A stretch of 64,000 bases of DNA from Paratrimastix pyriformis (lineage: Eukaryota > Preaxostyla > Paratrimastigidae). Of the stretch, positions 34,792 through 45,727 are shown piece after piece. Location of the stretch: assembly GCA_027972325.1 (NCBI GenBank), contig JAPMOS010000022.1, positions 310,001 through 374,000 on the forward strand. Reading direction: 5' to 3'. The first letter of the stretch is position 1, and each line of letters opens with the position of its first letter. The translations under genes were made by a program, and so were the position numbers. Below the pieces are notes generated by a model, which had not been told where the DNA came from, did not search any database, and saw only the letters and a program-made list of their open reading frames with translations.

Positions 34792-37700
34792 TCAGTAGCC
34801 TGGGGAGGATTGTGCCAATGTGCGGTGAGTTTCGGGGTGATTTGGAAGAGGAGGAGGAGGAGGAGGAGGAGGAGGAGGAGGAGGAGGAGGAGGAGGAGGA
34901 GGAGGAGGAGGAGGAGGAGGAGGAGGAGGAAGAGGAGGAGGAAGAGGAAGAGGAGGAAGAGGAGGAAGAGGAGGAGGAGGAGGAGGAGGAGGAGGAAGAG
35001 GAAGTGGGGGGGGGGGGGGGGGGGGGCGGACCCTGAGGGCGCCGCATGGCCCCGGCGCCTGCCCACTGCTGGGAGCGCTGCAGCATGGACTGGGTCTCGT
35101 GGAGGCGGCCCTGCAGGGTGCTCGACCGCTCGTCGACCCACTGCAGCGAAGTCAGGTGGGCGTTCAGGATCTGCACAATCTGCGACAGCTGCGCTCGGGA
35201 GGCAGGGCAGCAGAGGACGGAATGATATGACGAAGATGATTGATGATGATTGATGGCCGGATGACGATGGCCGGATGACGATGGCCGGATGACGATGGCC
35301 GGATGACGATGAGATGAGTGGGTGGCGCGCGGACCGGCTCGGCGGTGCCCAGGTGGCCGTCCCAGGGCCCGGAGAGCCCCACGGCCTGCTGGGTGCGGGT
35401 GCTGTTGAGGGAGGTGATCATGGCCTTGATCTGGTCCGACATTTGGATCAGCTGCAGGCTCAGCTCCTCCGCGTGTTGGTACCTGGGGGTGGTGGGGTGG
35501 GCGGGTGGGTGGGGTCATGGATGGATGAGAAGGTCTGTGTCAGAGGACGGGGCACGGGAATGCGCGCGGGTAGCGGGGTCGGGGTCGGGGGGTCGGGTGT
35601 GTGTGCGTCGGGCGCCTGTGGGTGACGGACAGCCTGAGGCGGTCCTCGTCGGGCGGCATGCGGGCCAGGGCCGCGTCGACCTCCGTGTCGAGCTGCTCGA
35701 GCACCTTGTGCAGCCCGTCCTGCAGCGACGACCCCGGACAGCACCGCCCCAGCATGGCCCGAGCAGACAGGCGACAGGATGAGGCAGGGGACCATTTCGT
35801 GTTTTGCATCCCGCTCCCCACCCCCCCCCCCCCCCCCGGCACAGGCGGCGCCACCGCTCCCCCGGGGACGGTGCGGTGGGCGTGGGCTGGGCGACCTGGG
35901 CGGCCTTGATCTGGTCGAGGACCGTGTCGACGTCGTGCTTGAGGGCCTGGCACTTGGCCAGCTGCTCCTGGACCTGGCCCAGCACGTTGTTGGTCTCGAC
36001 CAGGGCCCGGTCCCACCGCTGCACCTCGGCGGCCTTGGTGTGGAAGTTCTGGTGCATCAGCCGCAGCACGTCCCACCACTGGGCCACCAGCTGCTCGACG
36101 GTCGGGTTCCGGGTGCGCAGATCCTCCAGGGCTGGAGCCGCCCATCCCCCAAACCATCCCACGGCCGGGCATTCGCCGAGAGCGGGCAGGAGAGGGACGG
36201 GAATGAAAAGGGAGACTGGAAATGGGGGGGGAGGCGATGGCGCTGCCACAGAAGCACAGAGACGGACAGCCCGTCAGACGGACAGCCCGTCAGACGGACA
36301 GCCCGTCAGACGGATAGGCACAGATTTGGCAGGCAGGTCCAGCCCAACAACCGGACACAGAGAGCAGGGGGGCCCATCCGGGGGTCCGGCAAAGGCAGCC
36401 CGCATGCCAACGGGCGGGGCGGCAGACCGTTCTGCTCGAGGAGCTGCTGGCGCTGTTGCTCCTGTTGCTGTGCCTGGGCCGCCTGCTGGGCGGGCGTCAG
36501 GGCGGGCGTGGCCGGGGCCGCAGCCGCAGCCGGGGCCGCTTGAGTGGTGGTGGTGGTGGTCGGGGTGGTGGTGGTCGGGGTGGCCGCGGCCGAAGATGTC
36601 GCCGGCTTGGCCGCTGCGAGATCGGAGATCGTGGAGGGGCGGCGGATGACATGAGAGGCTGGGACGGGCGGGCGGCACCCGCGCGCGGGCCACGAGGCAC
36701 GGAGACCCCACATGGGCATATGGGCATGGACATTATGGCATGGATATTATGGGCATATGGGCATGGGCATATGGGCATGGGCATATGGGCATGGGCATAT
36801 GGGCATGGGCATATGGGCATGGACATTATGGCATGGACATTATGGGCATATGGGCATGGGCAGGGAGGACGAGCCGGGGCGCAGAAAGGACGGACGGGCG
36901 CCGAAGGGCGAGGCGGCGGGGGCGGCGGGGGCGGCGGGTGCCCCGAAGGGGTTTGCAGCAGCAGGCGCGGCGGGTGCGGCGGGCTTTGCGGCCGGGGCGC
37001 CGAAGGGATTCGCAGCGGCGGGGGCGGCGGCGGGGGCGGCGGCAGGAGCGATTGCAGGAGCAGCGGCCGGGGCGGCCGGGGCGCCGAAGGGATTAGCGGC
37101 GGGGGCCGGGGCTGGGGCTGCCGGGGCCGGGGCGGCCGGGGCTCCGAAGGGATTAGCGGCAGCCGGCTTGGCTGCCGGGGCCGGGGCCGGAGCGGCGGGG
37201 GCCGGGGCGCCGAAGGGGTTTGCGGCGGGTGCAGCCGGAGCAGCGGCCGGAGCGGCGGGGGCCGGGGCGCCGAAAGGGTTGGCGGCTGGGGCAGCAGCTG
37301 GGGCAGGAGCAGCGGCTGGGGGTAGGGCGGGTGCGGCCGGGGCGCCGAAGGGGTTGGCGGCTGGGGCAGCGGCTGGGGCGGGAGCGACTGCAGGTGGTTG
37401 TGCGGGGGCGCCGAATGGGTTCGCAGCCGCTGGAGCGCCGAAGGGGTTGGCGGCTGGGGCCGCCGCCGGGGCCACGGGGGCAGCAGGAGCAGCAGCAGGC
37501 GCCCCAAAGGGGTTCGCGGCCGCAACGGGGGCGGGGGCCGCAGCGGGGGCCCCAAAGGGCGACGGGGCAGCCGGGGCTGCTGGCGGGGCAGCCGGGGCAC
37601 CAAATGGATTGGCCGCCGCGGGGGCCACCGGAGCGGCGGCGGGCGCTCCGAAGGGGTTGGCTGCTGCGGGGGCGGCAGGCGCGACGGCTGGCGCACCGAA

Positions 37701-38609
37701 GGGGTTTGCGGCGACCGGGGCAGCCGGGGCAGCCGGGGCGCCGAAGGGGGACGGCGCAGCGACCGGAGCCGGGGCGGCAGGGGCGCCGAAGGGGTTGGCG
37801 GCAGCGGGCGCGCCGAAAGGCGACGGGGCCGGCGCTGCGGCAGGGAGGGCACCGAAGGGAGACGGAGCGGCCGGGGCGGCAGCGGGCGCGCCGAATGGCG
37901 ACGGGGCCGGAGCAGCGGCAGGGAGGGCACCGAATGGAGAGGCGGCCGGGGCTGCGGGAGCAGCGAATGGGCTGGGGGCCGGAGCGGCGGGGGCGGCAGG
38001 CTTGACGGCACCGAAGGGATTGGCGGCGGCGGGAGCGCCGAAGGGGTTGGCGGCCGGGGCGGCGGCGACCGGAGCGGCTGGTGCGCCAAAGGGAGTTGCG
38101 GCGGGGGCGGCCGGTGCCCCGAAGACTGGTGGGGCAGCGGCAGGGGCGCCGAAGGGATTGGCGGCGGGGGCGGCGGCCGGGGCACCAAACGGGCTGGGGG
38201 CAGGGGCAGGGGCAGGGGCGCCGAAGGGTTTTGCGGCGGGTGCCCCGAATGGGGATGGGGCTGCGGGTGCACCGAAGGGAGAGGCAGCCGGGGCAGCGGC
38301 GGGGGCGCCGAAGGGGTTGGCGGCCGGGGCCGCGGCAGGAGCCGCAGGTGCACCAAATGGATTCGCAGGAGCGGCGGGGGCACCGAACGGATTCGCTGTT
38401 CGCATGTGTGCATGTGGGCTTGGAGTTTCCGAGTGGAGACAGACCTGGAGCAGCAGGGGCACCGAACGGATCTAGGAAGAGATCGAGATCTAGTGAATCC
38501 AAAAAAAAACAAAAAAAACAGACTAGGTGCTGTGAAGGGGTCTGGGCAGGGCGTCAAGGAAGAGGGAAAGTGGGGTTATTGAAGAAACTGTGAAACACAG
38601 ACTCGCCAT
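34792..38609 (-). CDS. NUP62: FG nucleoporin Nup62
   Basis: Central-channel nucleoporin that forms the Nup62-54-58 complex. It is read as a 7-nt first exon (38603-38609, ATGGCGA), a 27-nt second exon (38445-38471) and a 1,500-nt FG exon (36896-38395). The join gives MANPFGAPAAPANPFGAP. About 33 FG motifs of the NPFGAPA/SPFGAPA type make the permeability domain. A Thr/Ala/Gln linker (36436-36620) leads to the Nsp1-C coiled coil: VEQLVAQWWDVL, AAEVQRWDRALVE, a middle helix with EELSLQLIQMSDQIKAMI, and QIVQILNAHLTSLQWVDERS. The last matches the vertebrate Nup62 C-terminus nearly word for word. A GTCCGC donor at 35031 and an acceptor at 34800 give an 8-nt last exon ending Gly-Tyr-stop. Family certain; the two terminal microexons are inferred. 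Confidence 0.93.
34845..35004 (+). repeat. GAG/CTC microsatellite in the last Nup62 intron
   Basis: About 160 nt of GAG with GAA interruptions on the plus strand (CTC on the Nup62 sense strand), next to a 21-nt G run at 35006-35026. Both lie between the last long exon and the predicted 8-nt final exon. Confidence 0.9.
35255..35308 (+). repeat. 14-nt minisatellite in a Nup62 intron
   Basis: Four near-perfect tandem copies of GATGGCCGGATGAC lie between the exon coding for the third coiled-coil segment and the one coding for QIVQILNAHL. Confidence 0.85.
36713..36861 (+). repeat. GGGCATAT/GGGCATGG repeat in a Nup62 intron
   Basis: Alternating GGGCATAT and GGGCATGG-type units with two longer blocks (GGACATTATGGCAT) fill most of the intron between the FG exon (donor GTCCGT at 36895) and the Thr/Ala linker exon (acceptor near 36623). 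Confidence 0.85.
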
Positions 38610-38840
38610 TGGGGGAATCACCGGGGACACAAAACAAAATGCTCGCTGCTGGGAAGGCGGTCTGCTTCTTCTCGCGCACCGGCTTGCGACCAGATCCAAT
38701 ATCGGTGTATCTCTTGGGTAGGACTCCACCGATTATGTTCCGCAAGCTCCATGGCAGCCATTGAATGAAGACGCCATTATCGTCTGTTCCTTCCCGCAAT
38801 CTCTGTTCCCTCCGAACCATCTGGCGTCCCTCACATCTAG
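38610..38840. promoter_or_regulatory. 231-nt shared upstream region of Nup62 and Nup85
   Basis: The two nucleoporin start codons are back to back across this gap, which must carry both promoters. An 88-codon minus-strand ORF from an ATG at 38820 crosses it into Nup62 intron 1. I treat that ORF as chance. Confidence 0.6.
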
Positions 38841-41800
38841 ATGATCCACGAAGTGAATGGAGTTTTTGTCGAGCACCTCAGGCGAATTCAGTCCAGCACA
38901 TCGGCCTCATCGGCTGATCTGCTGGAGACTTCTCGCTACTATCGCGCCCTCCTGACACTTCACCGGGAGTCTCTCAACAAAAAGATCGGAGCCGCTGACA
39001 CAGCCGATGTGGTTCTGTCCCTCTTCTCATCCCCCGCCTCACATCCACATCTCCCGGGGTTCCGACCTACCGCAGGAGGCGCTGCGGGCCGAACTGCAGT
39101 CTTACGATGTGGCCCACATGCTCTGGCACTTAGCCGAGATCGTCTTTGTGGAGGTCCGGCTCCAGCGGCCCATCCCGCAAAATTGTGGACTCACCCCTCC
39201 CCCCAAACCAGCAATCCGACGAGCCGCTTGGGCCGCGGCTGGCCCTCTGGCAGCAAAAGCACCTGCCACCACCGACTGGCCTGGACACGGCCGAGGCCGT
39301 CCAGCAACTGCAGCAGGTGGAACAGCCCGAGCGGAGCCCACCATTCTGGTCCGAGGGCCCACCCGTCCCATCCCACCTCCCTTCGTCCCATCCCGTCCCC
39401 ATCTCTCCCGTTCTTCCTCACATCACCCCCCCCCCCCCCCCCCCCACCCCCCATCCCCCCCGCAGGCCTGCCATGCGTGCCCTTCTCACCCAGGGCCGGT
39501 TCGCCGAGGCGCGGGCTCTGCTGACCCTGCACAGCGACCCCCAGCAGACATTCGTCATGCTCTTCAACGTCCGCCACTCATCTCCTCAAGCCCACATCCC
39601 TGCCCCCATATACCCGCCGGTTGGAAGCGGCACTTCACCTCGCCACCCACCCAAAGGGGAATCGCGTTCACGAAACTCGGGCTTGTTTTCTGGGCAGGAT
39701 GCGCTGGAGCGGGTGCCCGTGCCCTTCCTGGCCGAGGCCCCCGGCGCCTATCTGTCCCGCCTCACCGCCTGGCAGGAGCAGGCCCGCTCCCTGGCCGCAC
39801 AGATCAACGCCCGCACAGCCCCCGAGGTCCGCAAACCCCCACGCAGGGCAGATGCACACAGATGCTCACACGGACGGCGCGTGTGGCGCGTCAGGACGGC
39901 ACTCCGGCCGTCTTTTGTGGGTCACGACTCAGTCCATGGCTCCTCTGGGGTGATGATGACGACGACGACGACGATGGCGATTGTGTGGGGGCGCAGCTGG
40001 GCTCCTTGCTGGGCATCCTGACGGGCAGCGAGGCCGCCCTGCGGGCGCACACACCCCAGTGGTTGGCCCTCCTGGTGGGCTCGCTGCTCTTCTCCGACCC
40101 GGTCCGTCTCTCCACCACCACCCGGCTCGGCATCGCACCTCCGCTTTCTGTATCATTCATCCGCCCTCTGTGGACCCACGCACAGCACACCCGGGTGGGC
40201 GAGCTTGGCTCCCTGATGGACCGGTGCCGGGCCGCCCACGGCGGGGCGCCCCTCTTCCCAGGGGCCGCCGCGGAGGACATCGAGCAGATGGTCGCCGCCT
40301 GCCTGCGCAGGGACGCCCACGCCCTGGTGCGGCTGATGTACGGCAGGTACGGCGCCACCTGGGTGGCCACCCACCTGGCCGACATCCTGTACCACGCCGG
40401 GCACCTGCACTCGGGGCCCGTCGAGGGGGTCCTGCCCCCCATGGGTCCGTCATCCTCCCTCCTCCTGTCCTCCAATGGGCCCCTCCTTCAGCATCTCGGC
40501 GCGAGCCGCCGCACCCTCTTCTCGTGCCCCATTTCTCACCGCGTCGCTGCCCCCACCCCCAGATGTGCACGCCCACCAGCTGGTCCGGTACGCGCACAGC
40601 CTGGCCACGGCCACTCTGGAGGGTGGGGCGCGGGCCGCCCTCTGGCCCACGGCCCTGACCTACCTCAAGGCGGCCGCCCTGGGGGCGGGCGAGGACGCCG
40701 TCCGGCCCCACATGGAGGCGCTCCTCAGGCGGGAGGACCCCCACCGCAACTACGCCGAGGCCTCTCGCCTCATGGACGCCGCGTGCAGGTACGGGGTGCC
40801 CCACGTGGCCCGGGAGTTCGCCACGGTCTGTGCGCGGGGGGGAGGCAGACAGATCCGGGGCAAGGGAGGGCGGCTCGGGGTGGTCTTCTGAGAAATTGCG
40901 TGTTTGGTTGGTCTTGAGCTGTCGATCCCATCGCACACCCCGCCTCACACCACGCGCGCACCCACCCACGCCGCATTATCGCCAGCAACTGGCCGAGCGC
41001 GCCATCGAGAGCGGCCGCTACGCCATGGCCGTCCAGTGGTCCCTGCGGGCCGCCAACCAGGCCTTGCTCGGTCCGCCCCCCCCTGCCCCGACCGACCCGA
41101 CCCTCATCGCGTCGCTCCCCTTCCCGGCCTCCTGATGGGCTCCCCAGGGACGGTGGCCTCGACGGTGCTCGAGCAATACATTGTCCAGCCCCTGGAGGCG
41201 CCCCCCGCCGACTCGGGTGCCCGTGCCCTGCCGCCCCTGTGTCCGCCCGCCCCGGCCCGCCCGCTCGCGGCGGCCCTGAGCCCCGCGGCCCTGCGGCGCG
41301 AGGTGGAGTCGCTGGTGGACGAGGTGCGGCCCTGCTGGACGCCCTGGTGGCCGGGGCTCGGGGCGGCGGCCGTCCCGCTGGGCTTCGTGCAGCCGGTGGC
41401 CCTGGTGGCCACATACCACCAGCTCAAAGGCCTCCTCGCACAGACTGCCGCCCAATGGGCCGGCTGGCTCAAGGTGCGCCCGGCAATTGACCCGGAGGTG
41501 GTCCGTCATCCTCCATCGGTGTTGGGATGTACGTCGGTGCGGGCGGGCGGGCGGGCGGGCGGGCGGGCGGGCGGGCGGGCGGGCGGGCGGGCGGGCGGGC
41601 GGGCGGGCGGGCGGGCGGGCGGGCGGGCGGGCGGATGGCACGCAGGATCTCATTGTTCTTGTTTGGGGATGGGCGTTGCGTCTGTGTGCGCAGCTTGCAG
41701 ATCCGACTGCTGATCCCATCCTGTCCGTCCCGCCGCCCATTCTGCCTTCCCCGCAACCTCCCTGTCGACTCCCTTCCCATTGCATTTCCATCCCTTCCCC

Positions 41801-42435
41801 CCCCTTCCCCCCCGCGGCAGGCTCACCCAAGTGCCGACCTCCGTGCCGCCCCCTGGGGGTCCGGTCGACGCCGCCCTGTGGCAGCAGGCCGGCCAGCTGC
41901 TCGTCAGGGTGCTGCTCACGTCCGAGTACATCCCCAGCCGTCCGTCTGCCTCCCTCACCCCACGGTACCAACTACCCCCTGGTTGCCCCCCCCCCCCCCA
42001 CTCATCCTGCCCTATTTCATGGGGGTTCTCTGCCGGGGCTGTGCAGGCTGTGGCCCTACCTGCTCTGGGAGTCGCGCCATCTGCTGCAGGGGCCGGTGCT
42101 GGTCTTCGGGGTGAAGGAGACCAGGCTGCTCCTCAAGCGCCTCCACGACCTCAAGGTCGCTATCCCCCCCCCCCCCCCCCCCCTCCCCCTGTTCGCGCCC
42201 TCCAGGGAAAACCTCGGGTGGGCAAACCTGACCCATCTTCTTTGACACCCATCGCTCGATTCTTTGCGGGGGTTTGGGGTGGTAATGGGTCGGCATGTGG
42301 GGTAATGATCAGCTTCACCACCGGGCGGCGGCCCTGATCGGGTGGATGCCGCGCCCCTACCAGGACGAGCTGGCCCTGCTGATGGCCCGCAACCTGGCCC
42401 GCGCCATCACCGACGCCAACCCCAGCCCCATATGA
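38841..42435 (+). CDS. NUP85: Y-complex nucleoporin Nup85
   Basis: Scaffold subunit of the Nup84/Nup107-160 (Y) complex, an alpha-helical ACE1-type protein. About ten exons. Typical blocks are YDVAHMLWHLAEIVFVE (39105), MRALLTQGRFAEARALLTLH (39472), and a crown-like segment with PQWLALLVGSLLFSDP (40054). LWPTALTYLKAA (40641) is the equivalent of the WQVGIDYLDHCP region, and QQLAERAIESGRYAMAVQWS (40983) that of MAMRALRNNRLGSALSWS. A trunk/tail block with LVATYHQLKGLL lies at 41405. The end, LALLMARNLARAITD, matches the family ending LALARNLARAI almost exactly. Donors seen include GTTCTG and GTCCGG. The start at 38841 is the first ATG and is followed at once by helical protein. It is head-to-head with Nup62. 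Confidence 0.93.
41539..41633 (+). repeat. GGGC tetranucleotide repeat in a Nup85 intron
   Basis: About 23 perfect GGGC units, an unusually long G/C-only microsatellite, lie in the intron after the exon ending QWAGWLK. It should be hard to sequence, so its length is uncertain. Confidence 0.85.
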
Positions 42436-42649
42436 CGGCCAGGCCCTGCCATAGGGCCAGGCAGCCGCCAGCCCCGAATTTAACCGCATCCGGGAGGAGG
42501 ACGGGAGTCGGGGGAAGGGTGGCCGTTGGCCTCCATCCCCCGAGGGGAACACGACCCAGCGGCCGCACAGGTTCGAGGCTTGGGGGGCGGCCAGGGGCAG
42601 AGAGATGACGCGGGATGATCAGCACGCCCGCGTGGTGGGGACCGCGGCC

Positions 42650-43950
42650 TCACTCATGGGGGGGCGCCAATGGGGCTGCGATGGGGCCAGTGGGGCCGGT
42701 CGGGCCGGGGACAGGGAGAGCGGCGCTGGGCGGCTGGCAGAGCCGCAGAATGTACAACCCAACTGCAGGCGGGCAGAGGTCCTGCGCGCCAGGAAGCAGC
42801 AGCGAGTGAACGGGTGGTGAAGGAATGGGGTGAAGGGGAGTGGGGGGGGGGGGGGGATGGCGACCTCGTCGGAGTGGGGCGCCAGGCAGTGGGCCGTAAA
42901 GGCGACCTCCTCCACGCAGAAGCCCCACTTGGGCAGCAGCATCCGCAGGAGCACATGGGCGCTGGAGGGAAAAAGGACGATGGGGGTGAGTTGGCCGGGG
43001 GGGGGGGGGGGGGGATGCCGACCTTCGCGGCTGGTAGGTGGTTACGAAGTATGCATCGCGCTTGCGTGAGAGGAGCTCGTAGAGGGTCGCAAGGAGGGGC
43101 TCGAAGTCTGCGTTGGGATGCGAGCAGTGAGTGGAGATGCGCTTGAGGGGAAGGCTCGACTGGAACAACTCAGCATCTGCCGCTGATCGATGGCACCCAC
43201 TTTGTTTTGGGCTTGCGGGACGGCAAAATTATGGGACGTGCAGCATGGATGGGGGGTGGAGGTGGAGGCACAAGCACGACCTGCACTCTCGTAAAACGTA
43301 TCTGCGCCCAGAATAACGTCCGGGTCGGGGCCGTACGAGAGGAGCTGAAAGGAGGGCGATCAGGAGCTGAGAGGAGGACCGGTCCGGGGCCGGCAGACCG
43401 GTTCGCCGAAATCTGCCCAGTTGAGAGCACACACACGCACTTGTCGGTCTGCGGTGGGTGCCCCGTGAATAACCTCCGTGGGGGCGAGCCCATTCATCCG
43501 GCAATTCAAAATGCAGTTGGACAGTGCGACCGTGTCGCCGGGATCAGCGGCAGGGCTGTCGGGCGATGGTTGAGCGGGTGGGAAAACATGGCCATAATCA
43601 GAGCGCGAGCAATAGTCTGTCAATGTCATCGAGGCGGGCTCACAGAAGGCAGCTGCAATTCCGGCCAGGCCACAGCCAGCCCCAAGCTGACCCTGATGAA
43701 CCGAAAACGATGACTGACGAGTTACCGACCTCGACAACATGTTTCCCGCGAAGAAGGTGCGGACTGGTCAGGAGGAACTCTGCAAGAACCTGTGCCGACG
43801 GCCAGACGTGGAGGGCGTGAGACTCGGAGAGAATCTATCGTCGGAGTCAACTCGGCGGCGTTGGAGTAAACTACAGACTTCGCAAATTCGAAATGACCGG
43901 CCACAGATTTCGAATAATTTTTCGTTCTTCTTCGAGTCTCCCGTCCGCAT
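42650..43950 (-). CDS. METTL21-like protein-lysine methyltransferase
   Basis: Seven-beta-strand methyltransferase of family 16 (METTL21/METTL22/EEF2KMT group), which methylates lysines on chaperones and translation factors. Exons read in order: MRTGDSKKNEKLFEICGRSF; then, after an intron, ALHVWPSAQVLAEFLL and GKHVVE; then LGAGCGLAGIAAAF (motif I, spliced exactly between Glu and Leu) with MTLTDY. ALSNCILNCRMNGL is next, then LLSYGPDPDVILGADTFYES (the D/E-x-x-Y site, here ADTFY). Next are DFEPLLATLYELLSRKRDAY, AHVLLRMLLPKWGFCVEEV and a divergent tail. The ADTFY plus DFEPLLATL pair is diagnostic of the group; the exact target cannot be told. Donors are GTCTGT, GTCGGT, GTCTGC, GTCGTG, GTCGGC and GTCGCC. 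The start at 43950 is the first in-frame ATG, 77 nt from the ATPase start. Confidence 0.85.
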
Positions 43951-44027
43951 TGAAAGGGGACAGTCCGTAATTCCCGTAGGTTCTTTCGATTGGCTGCGTG
44001 TCTGCTGGAAGGGTTCCCAATTGGCGA
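43951..44027. promoter_or_regulatory. 77-nt shared upstream region of lysine methyltransferase and ATPase
   Basis: Two divergent ATGs are only 77 nt apart, so both core promoters and 5' UTRs must fit here or overlap the coding sequence. The gap has CCAAT and ATTGG pentamers (around 43990 and 44020) but no other recognisable element. Confidence 0.55.
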
Positions 44028-45696
44028 ATGAGCGGAACCGAACAGGAAAGAGGGCTCTCCTCTGCCGAAGCAGCCCAAAGGCTTGCTCAATGCGGCTCGA
44101 ACGAACTTGAAAAGGAACAACCACGTTCTATGCTATCCATCGCCGTCTCTGTGACCAAAGAGCCAATGTTTCTTCTTCTACTCGCCTGTGCAATCATTTA
44201 TTTTTGTCTCGGTTTGTCCCCGTTTATTCGCACTTCTCCCTTCCATTTTTTCCCTTGATAGGAGACATCGGAGAAGCGTGCATGTTGCTCTTTTTCGTTC
44301 TGTGCGTGATTTCTATGACAATATACGAAGAGCGTCGGACGGAGAAGGCTCTTTCTGCCCTCCGCAGGTCAGTTTCACCGATGGAAAAATACGGCACAAC
44401 CGCTTTCCCCGGCTAGTCTTTCCCCTCCGCAAGCCATTGTTCTGCGTGATGGCACTCCCCGCAGGATCCCAAGCTCTGAGGTTGTCGTTGATGATATTGT
44501 GCTCATCAGCGAGGGCGACCGGGTTCCTGCCGATGGGATCCTCATCCCGCCCAGCGTTGCCCTGATGGTAGACGAGTCGCTCCTGACCGGCGAATCGACC
44601 CCTGTCGCCAAGCATCCTCTGCATGATTCGGGATCTCCCAGCACCCCTTCGATTCCGGAACAATCCAGCGTTGCCACGGGCCCTCCGAGCCCCTCGATTC
44701 CAATCGGTTCCATCTACCCGAACGCTTGCCCGTCTCCACCACCCGAAATCTTCACCATGCCCGAGGGCTTCGTCCAGCATCCGGCCTCGGAGAACCGCAG
44801 CCCGGCCACGAGTCTCTCCGCGCCCCTTTTGGGGGAGGGCGAGACCGAACAGGTGCCGGCGTCCCGCGGCTGGTCGGGCCCCACGATCCTCAAGCGGATT
44901 CTCTCCGCCTCCCCCCTTTCGTCGGCCGCGACCCAGCCGGCACCCTCCCCTCTGGCCACGCCCGGTCCCGTCTTCCCATCTCGCGGCCTCCCCGGCTCCG
45001 AGCACACGCCGCACCATCACACCGACAATCACTCGGTCCTGTACTCGGTTCGTCCGCTTCCGTCGCTGCCTTGAGTTTCCTCATCGGCACTTCCCACTCC
45101 TCTAGGGGACCCTCGTGGTCCAAGGTCATGGCCGTCTGCGCATCATCGTCTGTTCCTCCACATGGTTTTTTCTCCCATCGCTCATCAACACCCACCTTGT
45201 TGCCATCCAACAACCCGACCCACCGCAGGCTGTCGGCGCCCAGACCGAGCTTGGCCGCATCGGCAAGTCGCTCGAGGCGCTCCACCAGGAGAAGACCCCC
45301 CTGGAGTTGGAGACCCAGCGGCTCGTAAAGTATATGGCCATCTTCGGCTCCGGCTGTGCCGTGCTGGTGGCCCTGATTTACATCGTCCAGCGGGGCTCCG
45401 TCCTGCTGGCCCTCCAGTCCGGCATCGCCCTCGCCATGGCCCTCCTGCCCGAGGAGTTCCCAGGTCCGCTTTCGCTCGCTTTTTGGCCACGGGTTGCATT
45501 CCCACACCCGATGGTCCCGCCCGTGCGTGCAGTCATCTTGACGGTCTTCCTGGCGCTGGGCTCGTGGCGGATTAGCCGGCGCAACATCCTCACCAAGCGC
45601 AAGCAGGCCATTGAGACCCTGGGCGCCGCCACGGTCCTTTGCACGGGTCTGCGGCGGTCTCGCCTTCGGCCTCCACTTTCATGCCCCCTCCCCCCC

Positions 45697-45727
<31 letters not shown>

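Noticed and set aside
34779-35036. Poly-Glu protein of 85 codons on the plus strand
   Set aside because: Translation of the GAG satellite in a Nup62 intron, antisense to the gene.
38554-38820. 88-codon minus-strand ORF starting with a true ATG between Nup62 and Nup85
   Set aside because: No recognisable family, mixed codon use, and it overlaps Nup62 exon 1 and intron 1. Could be a real short peptide, but nothing supports it.
41539-41633. Poly Ala/Gly/Arg peptide in Nup85
   Set aside because: GGGC microsatellite in an intron; flanking conserved exons do not need it.
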